This document shows, piece after piece, positions 48,720-60,079 of a stretch of 64,000 bases of DNA (within the stretch, counting starts at the first letter, position 1; every line of letters begins with the position of its first letter). The position numbers were made by a program, and so were the translations under genes. The stretch is from Sinotaia quadrata (lineage: Eukaryota > Mollusca > Gastropoda > Architaenioglossa > Viviparidae): NCBI GenBank assembly GCA_028829895.1, contig CM054180.1:97090135-97154134 (forward strand). Reading direction: 5' to 3'. The notes under the pieces are model-generated. The model saw only the letters and a program-made list of their open reading frames with translations, had not been told where the DNA came from and searched no databases.

Positions 48720-49785
48720 CTGCTGTAAATCCAGTAAGGCAAGAGATACAGAAAGTGGAATCAATTGGTAATGATCATAGCAATTTGAATGCGATAATAC
48801 AACATTCATTACAATTCCATAACGTCATGTTACAACATTTATCACTAAATACAACATTTATCTTGGCTCCAATAGTTATGACAAGGCATGCACCACATCG
48901 CATGTATGGCAAAATACAAGTATTTTTTAAAATCATGATTGCAAAACAGTAAGTATTCGATTTTAATGATTAAAAAAATGATATATGCATTCTAGTCAGA
49001 TGTATGAGATATTAGAAGGGACACTTTACAAATGAATTATGTTATTCTGACAAAGGCTACCTAGTTACACACTGTGCCATCACTAGCCGTTAGCTCAACA
49101 GAAATAAATTTTTGATGAGCTTAACCTTTCTATCATTGCAATAACTGAAATGAACATGTCTCGTCACGTGATTCATAAAACTGTCGTCATAAATGCTGTT
49201 ACATATAATAATAATAATACCTATCATTGTTTTCTCTTGAAACCAACTTTTCCATCGGACTTGAAAATCACTTTTCGTAAATCGCCTTGGAATTACATGT
49301 AATATATTTGTTATCATTGCCCAGCCCTTCATCAATATTGTCACTAGATTACGACAAAACGTTAATGTGTATTGTCATGAAATAAAAAATTAAAAAATTT
49401 ACTAGTCTTACTTTGTATTACACTGGAACAATCATGGGTGCAACTGTGTGGGTAGTGGTAGTGGTTGGGGAGGGGGGGGAATATTAAAATAATGAGATTG
49501 TCGTAAAACTGAGCACATTAGATGTACAATCATTGACCAAGCAAGCAATGGAAGGTTTTGATAAGTAAACAGTAGTAAATAAATACAAAAATACTCTTTG
49601 AAATGCAACATTTGTACTATTCTAACTTTGCATCAACCTCACATTTTAAGAAACAGTTTAGGCCACCAGATATAATGATTTTCATCACTACAGCCATTTC
49701 AAGTGTATGTACGTTATTCTGAAATGATTTCTTCACCACGTCATACCATAATGAAACGTACGATGAAAGAAACAGCGTGTGATGA
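48720..49785. other. Region without recognised gene
   Basis: AT-rich with a G run near 49465-49480; nothing recognised. Confidence 0.5.
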
Positions 49786-49787
49786 TT

Positions 49788-50232
49788 AAAATGTCCAGTA
49801 ATACATTGATTAGTACACTAAAATGTCCAGTAATACACTGATTAGTACACCATAATGTCCAGTTATTGATTAGTACACTAAAATGTCCAGTTATTGATTA
49901 GTACACCATAACGTCCAGTAATACATTGATTAGTACACTAAAATGTCCAGTAATACATTGATTAGTACACTAAAATGTCCAGTAATACACTGATTAGTAC
50001 ACTAAAATGTCCGGTAATACATTGATTAGTACACTAAAATGTCCAGTAATACATTGATTAGTACATTAAAATGTCCAATAATACATTGATTAGTACACAA
50101 TAATGCCCAGAATTATACTGTTTAGTACTCCAAAATGTCCAATAATACACTGATCAGTACACCAAAATATCCAGTAATACATTAATTAGTACACCATAAT
50201 GTCCAGTAATACACTGAGTAGTATACCAAAAG
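49788..50232. repeat. 32-bp tandem array, about 14 copies
   Basis: Unit AAAATGTCCAGTAATACATT then GATTAGTACACT; two copies lack AATACA, and the right end decays. Confidence 0.94.
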
Positions 50233-50629
50233 CATGGTTAGAAAACACGGAATGTGACACTGAGACTTATAACACAGCAATAGTCTTTGGTAGAGTTCAG
50301 AGTTCAAATAGTCATCATAATAGATTTTGTGAGGGAAAGGAATTATATTTTCAGTAAATGAAGTAGCTGACAGTTAACAATTGTACGTCTGTCCTGGTAA
50401 ATTACAAAATAAAGAACCAAACAAATAAATGTCGCCTGCGAACAAGAAATATTTTGAATAAATGTACCTCTTATAGACTGAAGATAATCCTGTTACACAC
50501 ATCTGTGACACATGATTCTACATATAATTTCACGCTCTGATAGTTCTTTAATCTTGTAATACAGTAATAGACAGAAAACATTAATAATGAGCATTAGTCA
50601 AATACAAAATATCAAGCAATGACAGTCTG

Positions 50630-51165
50630 ATTGGGACACTTTAGTTGTAAAGATTGTATAATGTATATCTAGTCTAGTTATAAACATTTCTGTTTATGGG
50701 GACACTTTAGTCATAAAGATTGTATAAAGAGTAGCTAGTCTAGTTATAAACACTCTGTTATGGGGACACTTTAGTCATAAAGATAGTATAAAGAGTAGCT
50801 AGTCTAGTTATAAACACTCTGTTATGGGGACACTTTAGTCATAAAGATTGTATAAAGAGTAGCTAGTCTCATGATAAAAGCAGATGTTATAGTGGCACAT
50901 TAGGTGTGTATACTGTATAAAATATAGTTAGTTTCATGTTCATGATAAATACAGATGTTATAGGGACACATTAAGTGTACGGACTTATAACGTGTAGCTA
51001 GTCCCATGATAAATACTGCGGCTTTGGGGACACTTCAGCTTTACAGATTCTATAAAGTGCTGCTTTGGGGACACTTCAGCTTCACAGATTCTATAAAGTG
51101 CGGCTAGTCTCACGATAAAGCAACAGTGTTGTATAATGACACTTCAGTCTTACAGATTGAATAAA
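50630..51165. repeat. 64-bp tandem array, degenerate to the right
   Basis: Unit GGGGACACTTTAGTCATAAA then GATTGTATAAAGAGTAGCTA and GTCTAGTTATAAACACTCTG; four good copies, then diverged ones. Confidence 0.92.
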
Positions 51166-51754
51166 CAATGGTCAGTCGACTTATGGCCAAGTATCCCCCC
51201 TCCCCCACACCGCATACCTCTAAACCTTGCACAGTCGGGAGAAACAATAAAAAAGGGAAGGAATACTTAAACATCAACAATATACTGTTCAAGGTTTCGT
51301 GGGGTTTACCAATAAAAACTCTAAATGTATTGGCGTCTGACTACAAATAAATAGGATTTCATGTAATTGACTCATAATATATCGACATCTCTGATAAATA
51401 TTCAGTAGCAAATTGTAAGCAATGACATTTTACTAACTGAATGTACAAGATACAATGATACTATACAATTTTACTGAAATGTTAGGTAAACAAGCCCTCA
51501 TTGTAATATCAACATAAACAAAAAGCATTTTCTCAACATCAGTATAATACAAATATAATTATAAAAGCAATACTGTTCTTGAGTCATCTGTATTTTATAT
51601 CAGTTTTCAACCACGTTTTGCCGCCAATTTGATTGTCGCATATCCGATGACCATTTCGCTTTTGTCTTTCTTTTGTGTTTGTCTTTCCTTTCAAAGTGAC
51701 GTCCCCTGAATTATAATTTGCAATTAAAGAAATTGCACGCTCGCCTCTTATTCA
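51166..51754. other. Region without recognised gene
   Basis: AT-rich; nothing recognised. Confidence 0.5.
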
Positions 51755-52065
51755 GACTGAAATATTAACCGATATCAATTAATGTAACTCCAGTGGATTT
51801 GTTTGGAGATGTTAGCCGATGTCAATTAATGTAATTCCACTGATTTTTTTTAGAGATGTTGTTAGCCGAAGTCAATTAAGTGTAGCCTCTGTTAGCCTTG
51901 TTTGGGAAATGTTAGCCGAAGTCAATTAAGTGCAGCCTCAGTTAGCCTTGTTTGGGAGATGATGTTAGCCGAAGTTAGTTCAATGCAACCTCCACTGGCA
52001 TCGTTTGGGAAATGATATTAGCTTACGTCATTTAAGTCCAACCCCTTCTGACCTCGTTTTGGGAG
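51755..52065. repeat. ~53-bp degenerate array, about 6 copies
   Basis: Units share GATGTTAGCCGAAGTCAATT and CCTTGTTTGGGA. Confidence 0.85.
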
Positions 52066-52069
52066 AATG

Positions 52070-52749
52070 AGGTCAGACTTCCTTATAAGAACATGCACAT
52101 TGGATTAGAATCGTTATTTTTAGAACTAAATACAGTTAATATTAATCACCTTGTGCACATAAGACGTAGCAGGACTCTGCCGGTGTGAACGCAGTATTTA
52201 TCAGCCTTCTGTCGAAGTAATTATAACTAGCACAGTTTTCCATTTCTTAAGAATGTTTGGCATTTGATTTTTTTTTAATTTGTAGAATGTAGTAAAGGTT
52301 AGCATAATGGTGACAGAAGTTTTAGGTGACGTGTCTAAAAATCGTGGGTATATTGACTGATTGGATGAAAAGAACGACACCTCATTCTGAGAGCGCATGC
52401 GTTAGAAAATACGTATCTGCATGTATTTGCACACGGTCGTGATTCGAATGTTGCTGTATTGCTTTGTGCATTTTTTCCTTTCGTTTATTTATGTGGGTTT
52501 TCTTTATTTTCTGTTTGCTTTTGTGGTGGTTATTTAAAATAAAACTTTCTGTATGAGTTAAGCAAACACAATATAAGTAAAGTTCAGCATTAATTATCTT
52601 ATATCAGTGTGTCTTTATGAAAGAAGCAATAAGCATTGTTTACACTGGCTGCATTGATAGCACTGTGTATGTTAACGTCCTTTAGCAAATGAGATGAGAG
52701 TTGTCTCCCTTGGTTGGAGAAACAAATACTAACGTCACATTCCATTCGA
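52070..52749. other. Region without recognised gene
   Basis: Nothing recognised between the degenerate array and the decayed coding island. Confidence 0.5.
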
Positions 52750-54230
52750 CTGCCGAACGTTCAACAGATCGGGCGTGCCAACTCATTGCTCCCAACAATT
52801 TTTGTACGGATTACCGAGATAAGATAAAGTACTCGAACATCAACTAATATCACTCCCAAGCCCTTTCTAGGGCGGAAAAAAATCATATTGCCACCGTTCC
52901 CCTGTCCTACACAATACTGGAAAAGCAAAGTTAAATAGCACAGCACGAATAAGCTAGAAAAATAAAGACCGATGGCAATTATAACCCCCAAACTTATGGG
53001 TGTCACCAGAGAGCTTAAAAATCGAAACCAGTAACGACATGGTGATGAGATACCTGGAATGGAACAATTCTCCAAATCTTCCATTGCAAATAGAAAGTTG
53101 ATTCTCATCTCAACCTTATGATATCTCTGTGGTACTTCCCCAAGGAACAACTTCAAATGACAGAAAAGCCTTCAGATAGTGGCAAAGAGACAGACGCCGA
53201 AACCAAGACAGCTACAATTGAAAAAGGGATCCAGGCAAACATCATACTACCAACAACGGAAATAGGGGCCCAAACAATCACCAAGACTGCCAGCGGAAAG
53301 GAGATGCATACCCAAATAATATTGAAAATTCCTCCAAAAATAAAAGTGAACCAACACAGACTAATAGCCAGGAAAAAACAACAAAAGTGGCTTTTTCACA
53401 AACTACGCCTACCACGAGTAAAGAAAATAAAAGTAACACACCAACTACTACGAAAACAAAAAAGGACATGCGAGACAACAACAACCGAGAAAAAAGAGGA
53501 AAAGAGAGCAAAACGTAGCGAACACAGACGGCAAAGACAGAAAAACTAAAACATACAAACTGATCAAGACTTCGCCAAGCAAATCGAAATCAACAAGCCA
53601 GATAAAGCTGAGGCTGCACTCAACGAGTACGTGAGAGTCCTTGAGGCGCCACCTCTCACACCCCTGCCAGTGACGCCACCGAAAGCAATATCGACTACAG
53701 CAGCATCAACATCAACAAAAGGCCAGGTAACAACATCAAGTGAACAGAGTGGAAAAAAGAGACGGCGCCCAACCACAGCATGTAATAAGATAGCAACAAC
53801 AACAACAGCGTCAACAACATCGGCAACAACAACAACGCCGAAGTAACCACCAACGACAACAATGGTACCACAGTGAGCAGCAGTATCCGCAGTGAGGATA
53901 TTTTAATCACTCCGGCGCGAACATGATTCAGCTCCTGCTGACCAACTATACTGGCCACCGGCTCCTGCCTTCACGTATCCCAACGGACATCGGGGACAGC
54001 ATCAACAACAACGACTGAACATCCCGGACGCACGTACACACTAGGTACAGACTTAGCGTATTACTATCCTGGGCTTTGTAAGACACCCCTCCAACCCGCC
54101 TTCCCACTTTAACATCGGGAACAACAGCAACAATATCCACCACACATTTAGCCCGCCCTTTGCCGGCCAAACAAGTTTGCAACGGACGAACGAACGACGA
54201 TACATCAAGAGGTGTTAACAAATTCTAACG
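52750..54230 (+). pseudogene. Decayed coding stretch, probably a mobile-element ORF1/gag-like protein
   Basis: This GC-richer island has coding-like composition in frames that alternate. One frame starts after MTEKPSDSGKETDAETKT (53158), is Lys/Thr/Gln-rich, and stops near 53549. Another gives EYVRVLEAPPLTPLPVTPP (53622-53680) and a KKRRRPTT basic patch before Thr-rich repeats. A later frame gives QLYWPPAPAFTYPNG and RHPSNPPSHFNIGNNSNN. Low-complexity Pro/Asn/Thr tails with basic patches are common in ORF1 or gag-like proteins. No zinc knuckle or enzymatic domain is visible. Small indels separate the frames, so it is not a working gene. The minus-strand open frame 52761-53156 overlaps it and is probably a shadow. 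Confidence 0.45.
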
Positions 54231-54293
54231 ACACTACAAGACGACTTCTAAGAAGTTCTACTACAATGACGACGTAGCCAGCAAGCCGTATCC

Positions 54294-54331
54294 CACAGCG
54301 CGAAAGCCAGAAGCGCCCCCCCCCCCCCGCT
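54294..54331 (+). repeat. GC-rich tail shared with 4180-4216
   Basis: ACAGCGCGAAAGC, a short spacer, then GAAGCGCCCCCC occurs here directly after the decayed coding stretch and again at 4180-4216. It may be a conserved piece of a retroelement 3' end. The C run is long (13). Confidence 0.5.
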
Positions 54332-54334
54332 CTA

Positions 54335-54894
54335 CATTAGCAACAACAAACGTCACACACCTCTTGTCCTCCGTCGAAGTAGTTATGTCTGATACAAGGT
54401 AGTACGCATTTAGTTAAGGTTAAATGAAACTGTTTTAGGAGTTTATGTCAATAGGAGTTTATGTATGTGTGCGTGTGTATGTGTTTATATGTGCTTGAAA
54501 GTGATGTGTTTAATGCAGTAAAAGAAGAAGAATTGAGCTTTAAATGTACATTATTATTACATTGTGTGTTGTATTTGGAGCGGAGAGCCGTGAATATGAA
54601 TCAGGTTGTTATTTCTTTGTCTGAATGAAAATTAATTCAGATTTACAAAGTTAAGACGTTAACTTTATGAAAACATCAGATCAAAATTTTAATTACTTTA
54701 TATCAGAGCACTAATAGTAATTAAGCATTTCAAAGTGTGAGAAAGTGCGTGTATGTGAGTGTGTTGTATATGTGTATTTGTGTGTAACTGTGTGTGGATG
54801 TGTGTTGTAGAGGACAAACAACTTTACCAGTGCCATTACACAATTTGTAAAAATTGCGGATTAAATAAAGAAATAGAAGAAATGTGTTTTATAA
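54335..54894. other. Region without recognised gene
   Basis: GTGT-rich patches near 54468-54505 and 54750-54808; no gene. Confidence 0.5.
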
Positions 54895-54897
54895 TAC

Positions 54898-55020
54898 CAT
54901 GACACACAAACGATAAAACTTTGACACACAAACGATAAAACCTTGACACACAAACGATAATACCTTGACACACAAACGATAATACCTTGACACACAAACG
55001 ATAAAACCTTGACACAAACG
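54898..55020. repeat. 22-bp tandem array, about 6 copies
   Basis: Unit CTTGACACACAAACGATAAA-AC with AC/TAC variants. Confidence 0.94.
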
Positions 55021-55054
55021 AAAAACGCTATTTGTTATTCTTCCCACTGTCACA

Positions 55055-55141
55055 TGAATGACGATGTTGATGACGACGACAATGATGATGATGGTGGTGG
55101 TGGTGGTGATGATGGTGTTGGTGGTGATGATGATGACGATA
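55055..55141. repeat. Trinucleotide-rich (GAT/GAC/GGT) tract
   Basis: Imperfect triplets; the open frames (Asp/Gly-rich in one, Met/Val-rich in another) come from it. Confidence 0.88.
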
Positions 55142-55629
55142 CAGGAGTTTTACTTCCGCTTCCAACTATCGTTGATTTCGCAGACAAGTGCATTGCACAC
55201 TTGGAATAGGATAGAAGGAGAGTTCAGTGTTTTAGAGAGTGGGGTGGTGGTTGGGGAATCCGTTAAGAATACTTCCCTCACCTTGAGACTTTAAGCCTGT
55301 AACTCTGGCACCGACACTACGCTTACGTTGAAAACTGACACCTTTGGAAATTCTCAGTTATTGAACCATTGAGAGTTGTGCTTGTGCAGAGTATTTATAA
55401 CTCTAAAAGGAAATTATAAAAGCTTGTATTCTAGCATGTGTCGAGTTACATCCGCTCAAAATCTATACAGTATGATAAAAATATAAGGAAGTAAAAGTTA
55501 TATCAGGCAAGAATGGCAGAGTTATTATATTACACACTTTTTGTCATGCCAACTATGACTCTAAAAACTAAATATGCTGCATTCATCCTATTCAATGGTT
55601 TAATTATGGTATTTTGGGTGAAGCATCGT
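55142..55629. other. Region without recognised gene
   Basis: Nothing recognised. Confidence 0.5.
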
Positions 55630-56030
55630 GCTTGTCTTACCAAAACATCATTAATAGCTTACCAAAACATCATTAATAACTTACTAAACTGTATCCTATA
55701 AAAATATTTATAATTATTATTTTACCAAAATACATCCGTATTATCTTACCTAAACATCATTGTTATCTTATCAATATTAATGACAATTATTATTATCAAT
55801 GTCTTAACAGAACAGCATCTTCTTACCAACCCTTTAGTATTACCTTATCAAAATATTTTTTTATCTTATCACTATTATTGTCTTAACACTACAAAACTAT
55901 TATTGTCTTAACAAAACAAAAACAGCATTATCTTACCAGCATCATTACTATCTTAGCAAAATAGTATTATCTTATCAATACGTATAATTATTATCTTACC
56001 AAACATCATTATGATATTAACACAATGGTT
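55630..56030. repeat. Degenerate ATTATCTTACCAAAACATC-type repeat
   Basis: Loose repetition of TCTTACCAAAACATCATTA with large variation in spacing. Confidence 0.65.
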
Positions 56031-56124
56031 TTCAAACATTGATTACAGTAACACACGAAGATAGCTGTGCTGATTCTAATAAAATGTTGCTAACAAATAT
56101 TACACCGCGCCAGCTTCTGAAGAC

Positions 56125-56395
56125 CACATGAAAATCACTAGAATTATATATCTCTTTGATGACCACTGAAAATCACTAGAATTATATATCTCTTTGATGA
56201 CCACTAAAAATCACTAGAATTATATATCTCTTTGATGACCACTGAAAATCACTAGAATTATATATCTCTTTGATGACCACTGAAAATCACTAGAATTATA
56301 TATCTCTTTGATGACCACATGAAAATCACTAGAATTATATATCTCTTTGACGACCACTGAAAATAACTAGAATCATATATCTCTTTGACGCAACA
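56125..56395. repeat. 38-bp tandem array, about 7 copies
   Basis: Unit TGACCACTGAAAATCACTAG then AATTATATATCTCTTTGA, with an ACATG/ACTG variant. Confidence 0.94.
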
Positions 56396-56469
56396 CATTT
56401 CAGATTAACGAAACATATTCTTTGAGTATAAAGGCTTAATTTAATGTATTGAAACCTTTGTGTTAATAT

Positions 56470-56735
56470 TCATTCTAGGGTAATGCACAAAAACTACGTG
56501 TTGATGTTCAGTCTAGACTCTAGAGCAATACACAAAGACTGTGTGGTAATGTTCAGTCTACAGCAATACACAAAGACTGTGTGGTAATGTTCAGTCTACA
56601 GCAATACACAAAGACTGTGTGGTAATGTTCAGTACTTTAGAGTAATATACCAAACCTGTGTGTTGATGTTCAGTCTAGAGCAATACACAAAGACTGTGTG
56701 TTAATGTTCAGTCTAGAACAATACACAGTTTTGTC
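56470..56735. repeat. ~37-bp tandem array, about 7 copies
   Basis: Unit GTGTGGTAATGTTCAGTCTA then CAGCAATACACAAAGACT, with insertions. Confidence 0.9.
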
Positions 56736-56902
56736 TAGACATAACAAGAAGCGTTAATTGTAATTTCTAGACTCATGCTGATATGACATCATAAAAATAT
56801 CTTACTTTTTAAAGCATCATTAAAAATAGATTTAACATGAGCACCGTCCTGTATTGTTCAAATTTATTTAACAGGATGACCCAGGTCAAGTGTGAACAGA
56901 TT

Positions 56903-57142
56903 TCACCAATGAAAAAACGCAATGACAACTTTCCACAGAAGAATGCACTGTTCTTCCTGGTACATCCCCAATCTTCCACACAAACTTGCTGCTTTCTTCA
57001 TTATACGATCTATCAGTTTTACGGAAATCCTTTTGGAGGAAATCATCACAGAGTACGAATAATGCTTTAGGACTGACAGTAAACACATGACTGTCTCCAT
57101 AAATTCTGGTAATCCATTGTCATTGTAAACTATGTGGGACAT
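56903..57142 (-). other. Unrecognised open frame
   Basis: A 79-codon minus frame, non-repetitive (MSHIVYNDNGLPEFM... KAASLCGRLGMYQEE). Another minus frame overlaps it. It lies 3' of the calcium-sensor exons. No domain recognised and no splice context; possibly a relic of a mobile element. Confidence 0.25.
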
Positions 57143-57217
57143 CCATTGTCAATGCCTGAACTATCCATGGATCAGACTTGGATCCCTCCCGGAATTCTTC
57201 TTTGGTCAGTAAGTTGT

Positions 57218-57470
57218 CTTGATTCTGTTGCAATGAAAATAAAGCAAAATTATCCACAATTCAATGTAATTACCTTTCTTTCTATTTATGTTAGCCATCC
57301 AAATGTATTTAATATTTCATGTTGTAATGAAAATAAAGCAAAATTACCTACAATTCTCTTGATTTTGTTTTAATGAAAATAAAGCAAAATTATCCACAAT
57401 TCTATGTAATTACCTTTCTTTCTATTTATGTTAGCCATCCAAATGTATTTAATATTTCATGTTGTTTATT
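57218..57470. repeat. ~100-bp direct duplication
   Basis: AATGAAAATAAAGCAAAATT...GTATTTAATATTTCATGTTG appears at 57230-57330 and 57372-57466 with a partial copy between them. Confidence 0.88.
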
Positions 57471-57724
57471 CTTTCTTCTATTTTGTAAATACGAAAAGCA
57501 AGCGAAATACTGGGTCATATTTGAAATTTATTACAACTTATAATAAGAATAAAATGTATCGTCAGCAACAACAGTAATAATAACGGTGATGATGATTACG
57601 ACAACGTTGATGATGATGACTTAGGAAAGTACATGTAAGTATTTACTCATGACAACAAGCAGTACTCTGCTTGCAAACTATACAAGATACACAGACAACG
57701 CGCGCAAGCACGCCCACAAACCTG

Positions 57725-57880
57725 TAAACTACTTTAACAAAACAAAGTGATAAATACACGCTCCAAACGACAAACAAAAACTACTTTAACAAAACAAAGT
57801 GATAAATACACGCTCCAAATGACAAACAAAAACTACTTTAACAAAACAAAGTGATAAATACACGCTCATTAAACGACACA
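57725..57880. repeat. 52-bp tandem array, 3 copies
   Basis: Unit CTACTTTAACAAAACAAAGT then GATAAATACACGCTCCAAAC and GACAAACAAAAA. Confidence 0.93.
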
Positions 57881-58215
57881 AATAGTATCATTTCCTGTTG
57901 ATCAACCTAGAAACAGTTTATGAAATGCATAAATTGTTCATGTAGAAATATACCCTAATGTCGAAAACTCCTAACTAAACGATACAAACCATGACAACTC
58001 TTTTGTGTATGGTGATAGAAGTGTTACATAATAATATGTAAATTGTTCATGGGCAAATTTCAGCTAATGTAGAAAATTCTTACCTCAACGACACAAACCA
58101 TATCAACTGTCTTGTTTATACGCATAGTAAAATTTTACTCAAAATATATAACAGTTCCCGGAAAACACCAGAGAATGTGGGGAACTGTTTTAGATAAAGG
58201 ACACGAACCATATCC
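57838..58215. repeat. Degenerate ~110-bp repeat next to calcium-sensor exon 58209-58375
   Basis: The segment ACACGAACCATATCCA at the exon end recurs as ACACAAACCATATCAAC near 58091, ATACAAACCATGACAAC near 57983 and more weakly near 57877. On the minus strand these are copies of GATATGGTTYGTG, the exon end plus donor. Confidence 0.55.
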
Positions 58216-58375
58216 ATTTGAAGGAAGATTTTTGTGACCCTCTTCTCGGGCGTGTCCTCATCTTTCGGGAGGTCCATGAGATTGCCAACCATGCTGTAGA
58301 TGGCGTCCACGATCTCGACCATCTCCTGCTTCGTGATGAAGCCGTCGTTGTCAAGGTCGTACAAGCTGAAGGCCC
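58209..58375 (-). CDS. Neuronal calcium sensor (NCS-1/frequenin family), EF-hand 3 exon
   Basis: The acceptor TTTTCAG and phase 1 complete a split Trp codon (T/GG) from exon 59320-59398. The exon encodes the third EF-hand, with loop [12 protein letters not shown] (ligands D1, D3, D5, T9, E12 all present), the following [11 protein letters not shown] helix, and [10 protein letters not shown] before the fourth EF-hand. It ends in phase 0 at MDM with donor GTTCGT, which is where the vertebrate NCS-1 gene also breaks (MDK, then NADG). The last exon, with the rest of EF-hand 4 and the C-terminus, was not found to the left. Products of this family bind calcium, are usually N-myristoylated and act at neuronal membranes on PI4-kinase and channels. 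Family is clear; the exact paralogue is not. Confidence 0.93.
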
Positions 58376-59319
58376 CTGAAAACATAGAATTAACGTCACT
58401 GTTTTACTGACACAATTAGTGCCCTTTGCAAAAAATACTGTGAGCATTGTGGTTAACCTTTTGCCCTCTCAGTATGCAAGAGCTCGGTTTATTAGTAAAG
58501 GAAGAGAACTCTTATTTATGGAATTCTCGTGAGTTACCCAGAGTGATACAGAATTAACGTTCTTGTTTCAATTAAAGAAATAATGCCTTTCACTTAATGT
58601 ACAACGTTAATAATCACTCTATTATACACCCTGCCAATATTGAATAACATCATTGTGCCGCAAAAAGTCACTCTCTAAAATAACTTAGAATTACACATGT
58701 GTTAAAGTAATGCACATATGTAGTGCCTATGTTTAACAAGAAAGTTCTTTAAATAAGAATGAATTAGTTACGACAAGTCAGTTTTCTTCACCATAAGAGT
58801 GTCTATATTATAGAGCAATCAAACGAGAAAAGGCACCATAAATGGCCGATAAAACTAATAAACACACATTAAGATTTTTCGGAAACACTATTTCCGATTG
58901 ACTATTGAGAAACCATTACCAAAGAAAACAAGGGCAAAGAAGTAGTGGATATAAAACCTGTAGCTAGCCATTGTTGTATTCAATGTATTGTTTCCTTTAT
59001 TCCTTTCAAGGGACATTACTTTTTCCGTAACTTTGTTTGTTGAAATACAGACTAGCTGCCCATGTTTCATATCTAGCTATGATTTAAAGGAGCCTACTTC
59101 ATTTCTTACAGTCCTTGAAAATTTCAGGCAAATGCACTTTTAAAAAAAAAAGAACAACCAACTTTTGTTATTGAGTCCCTTTTACGATCGCACGCGTAAG
59201 AAATCTTGCTTAGCATTGTATTGTTTAATTTCATTGTTATTGTATTTAGTTTTTGTTTATATATATCTTTATTTTAATTTTAAAAGTCATCACATGGTAC
59301 CATGGACAGAAATACTAAC

Positions 59320-59398
59320 AATCCAATTTTTCGTCCAGAGTCCCTCGAGACGTGATGGACAGCGCCTGTATGAACTCTTTAAATGAGATGAAGCCATC
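59320..59398 (-). CDS. Neuronal calcium sensor (NCS-1/frequenin family), EF-hand 2 exon
   Basis: A 79-bp exon (26 codons plus one base) between acceptor TTTCAG and donor GTTAGT. It starts DGFISFKEF, so the EF-hand 2 calcium loop (DVNK from the previous exon plus DGFISFKE) is split by an intron yet complete: D1, N3, D5, S9, E12. It continues with [16 protein letters not shown], the signature linker of the NCS family (SVTSRG-x-LDEKL). The split Trp codon at the end is restored by the next exon, which supports both splice calls. No frameshift or stop is seen. Confidence 0.94.
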
Positions 59399-59426
59399 CT
59401 GAAACAAACATTAATTTTAGCACGTT

Positions 59427-59450
59427 AGACAGACAGACAGACAGACAGAC

Positions 59451-59549
<99 letters not shown>

Positions 59550-59578
59550 CAGACAGATAGACAAATAGATAGACAGTC

Positions 59579-59617
<39 letters not shown>

Positions 59618-59622
59618 CAGTC

Positions 59623-59653
<31 letters not shown>

Positions 59654-59656
59654 CAG
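59427..59656. repeat. (GATA)n/(GACA)n microsatellite
   Basis: GACA units at the left edge, long GATA core, then mixed GATA/GACA with GTCA breaks. It fills much of the intron between calcium-sensor exons 59987-60076 and 59320-59398. Confidence 0.96.
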
Positions 59657-59733
59657 GCCCTCCCTCCCTCATATATATTTATATCATCAGTTTATTTTTA
59701 ATAGATAAAAGTACATAGTTTCGATTTCTGCAA

Positions 59734-60002
59734 CTGACCCATTTATTGACATCAAAGACCTTCAAAACAAAGTGATGTAAAGAGCCTACTTTATTAACGT
59801 CAAATACGTTATACGCAAAGTGACGTAAGAAAATCCTACTTTATTGACGTCAAAGGCATTATACACAAAGTGACGTAAGAAAACCTACTTTATTGGCGTC
59901 AAAGGCATTATACACAAAGTGACGTAAGAAAACCTACTTTATTGACGTCAAAGGCATTATACACAAAGTGACGTAAGAAAACCTACTTTGTTGACGTCAA
60001 AG
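59734..60002. repeat. 49-bp tandem array that repeats a calcium-sensor exon end and donor
   Basis: About 5-6 units spaced 48-51 bp. On the minus strand each reads GCCTTTGACGTCAAT-AAAGTAGG or a variant, then TTTTCTTACGTCACTTTG. The rightmost unit is the true end of exon 59987-60076 (coding FDVNK) with its donor; the others lie in the intron. Confidence 0.88.
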
Positions 60003-60076
60003 GCGTTGAACACGTAGCCAGCAAACTTGGATGGGTTCCCGTGGGGAAAGAATTGTTGGTAGATGTTCTGAAACTC
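59987..60076 (-). CDS. Neuronal calcium sensor (NCS-1/frequenin family), exon ending in EF-hand 2 loop
   Basis: A 90-bp exon (30 codons, phase 0 both ends) between acceptor ATTTTCAG and donor GTAGGT. It begins [19 protein letters not shown] and ends FNAFDVNK; the family consensus here is IYKQFFPxGDPSKFA...VFxxFDxN. The first EF-hand and the N-terminus with the myristoylation site would be on exons further right; I found none before the window end. The last 20 or so bases of this exon and the donor are repeated several times downstream in the intron at about 49-bp spacing, a feature I treat separately. Intron to the next exon is 588 bp. Confidence 0.93.
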
Positions 60077-60079
60077 CTG

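Noticed and set aside
53278..53511. Minus-strand hydrophobic frame (LLFSLLVVGVV) inside the decayed coding island
   Set aside because: It is the complement of a Lys/Thr/Gln-rich plus-strand stretch; the plus-strand reading is more protein-like.
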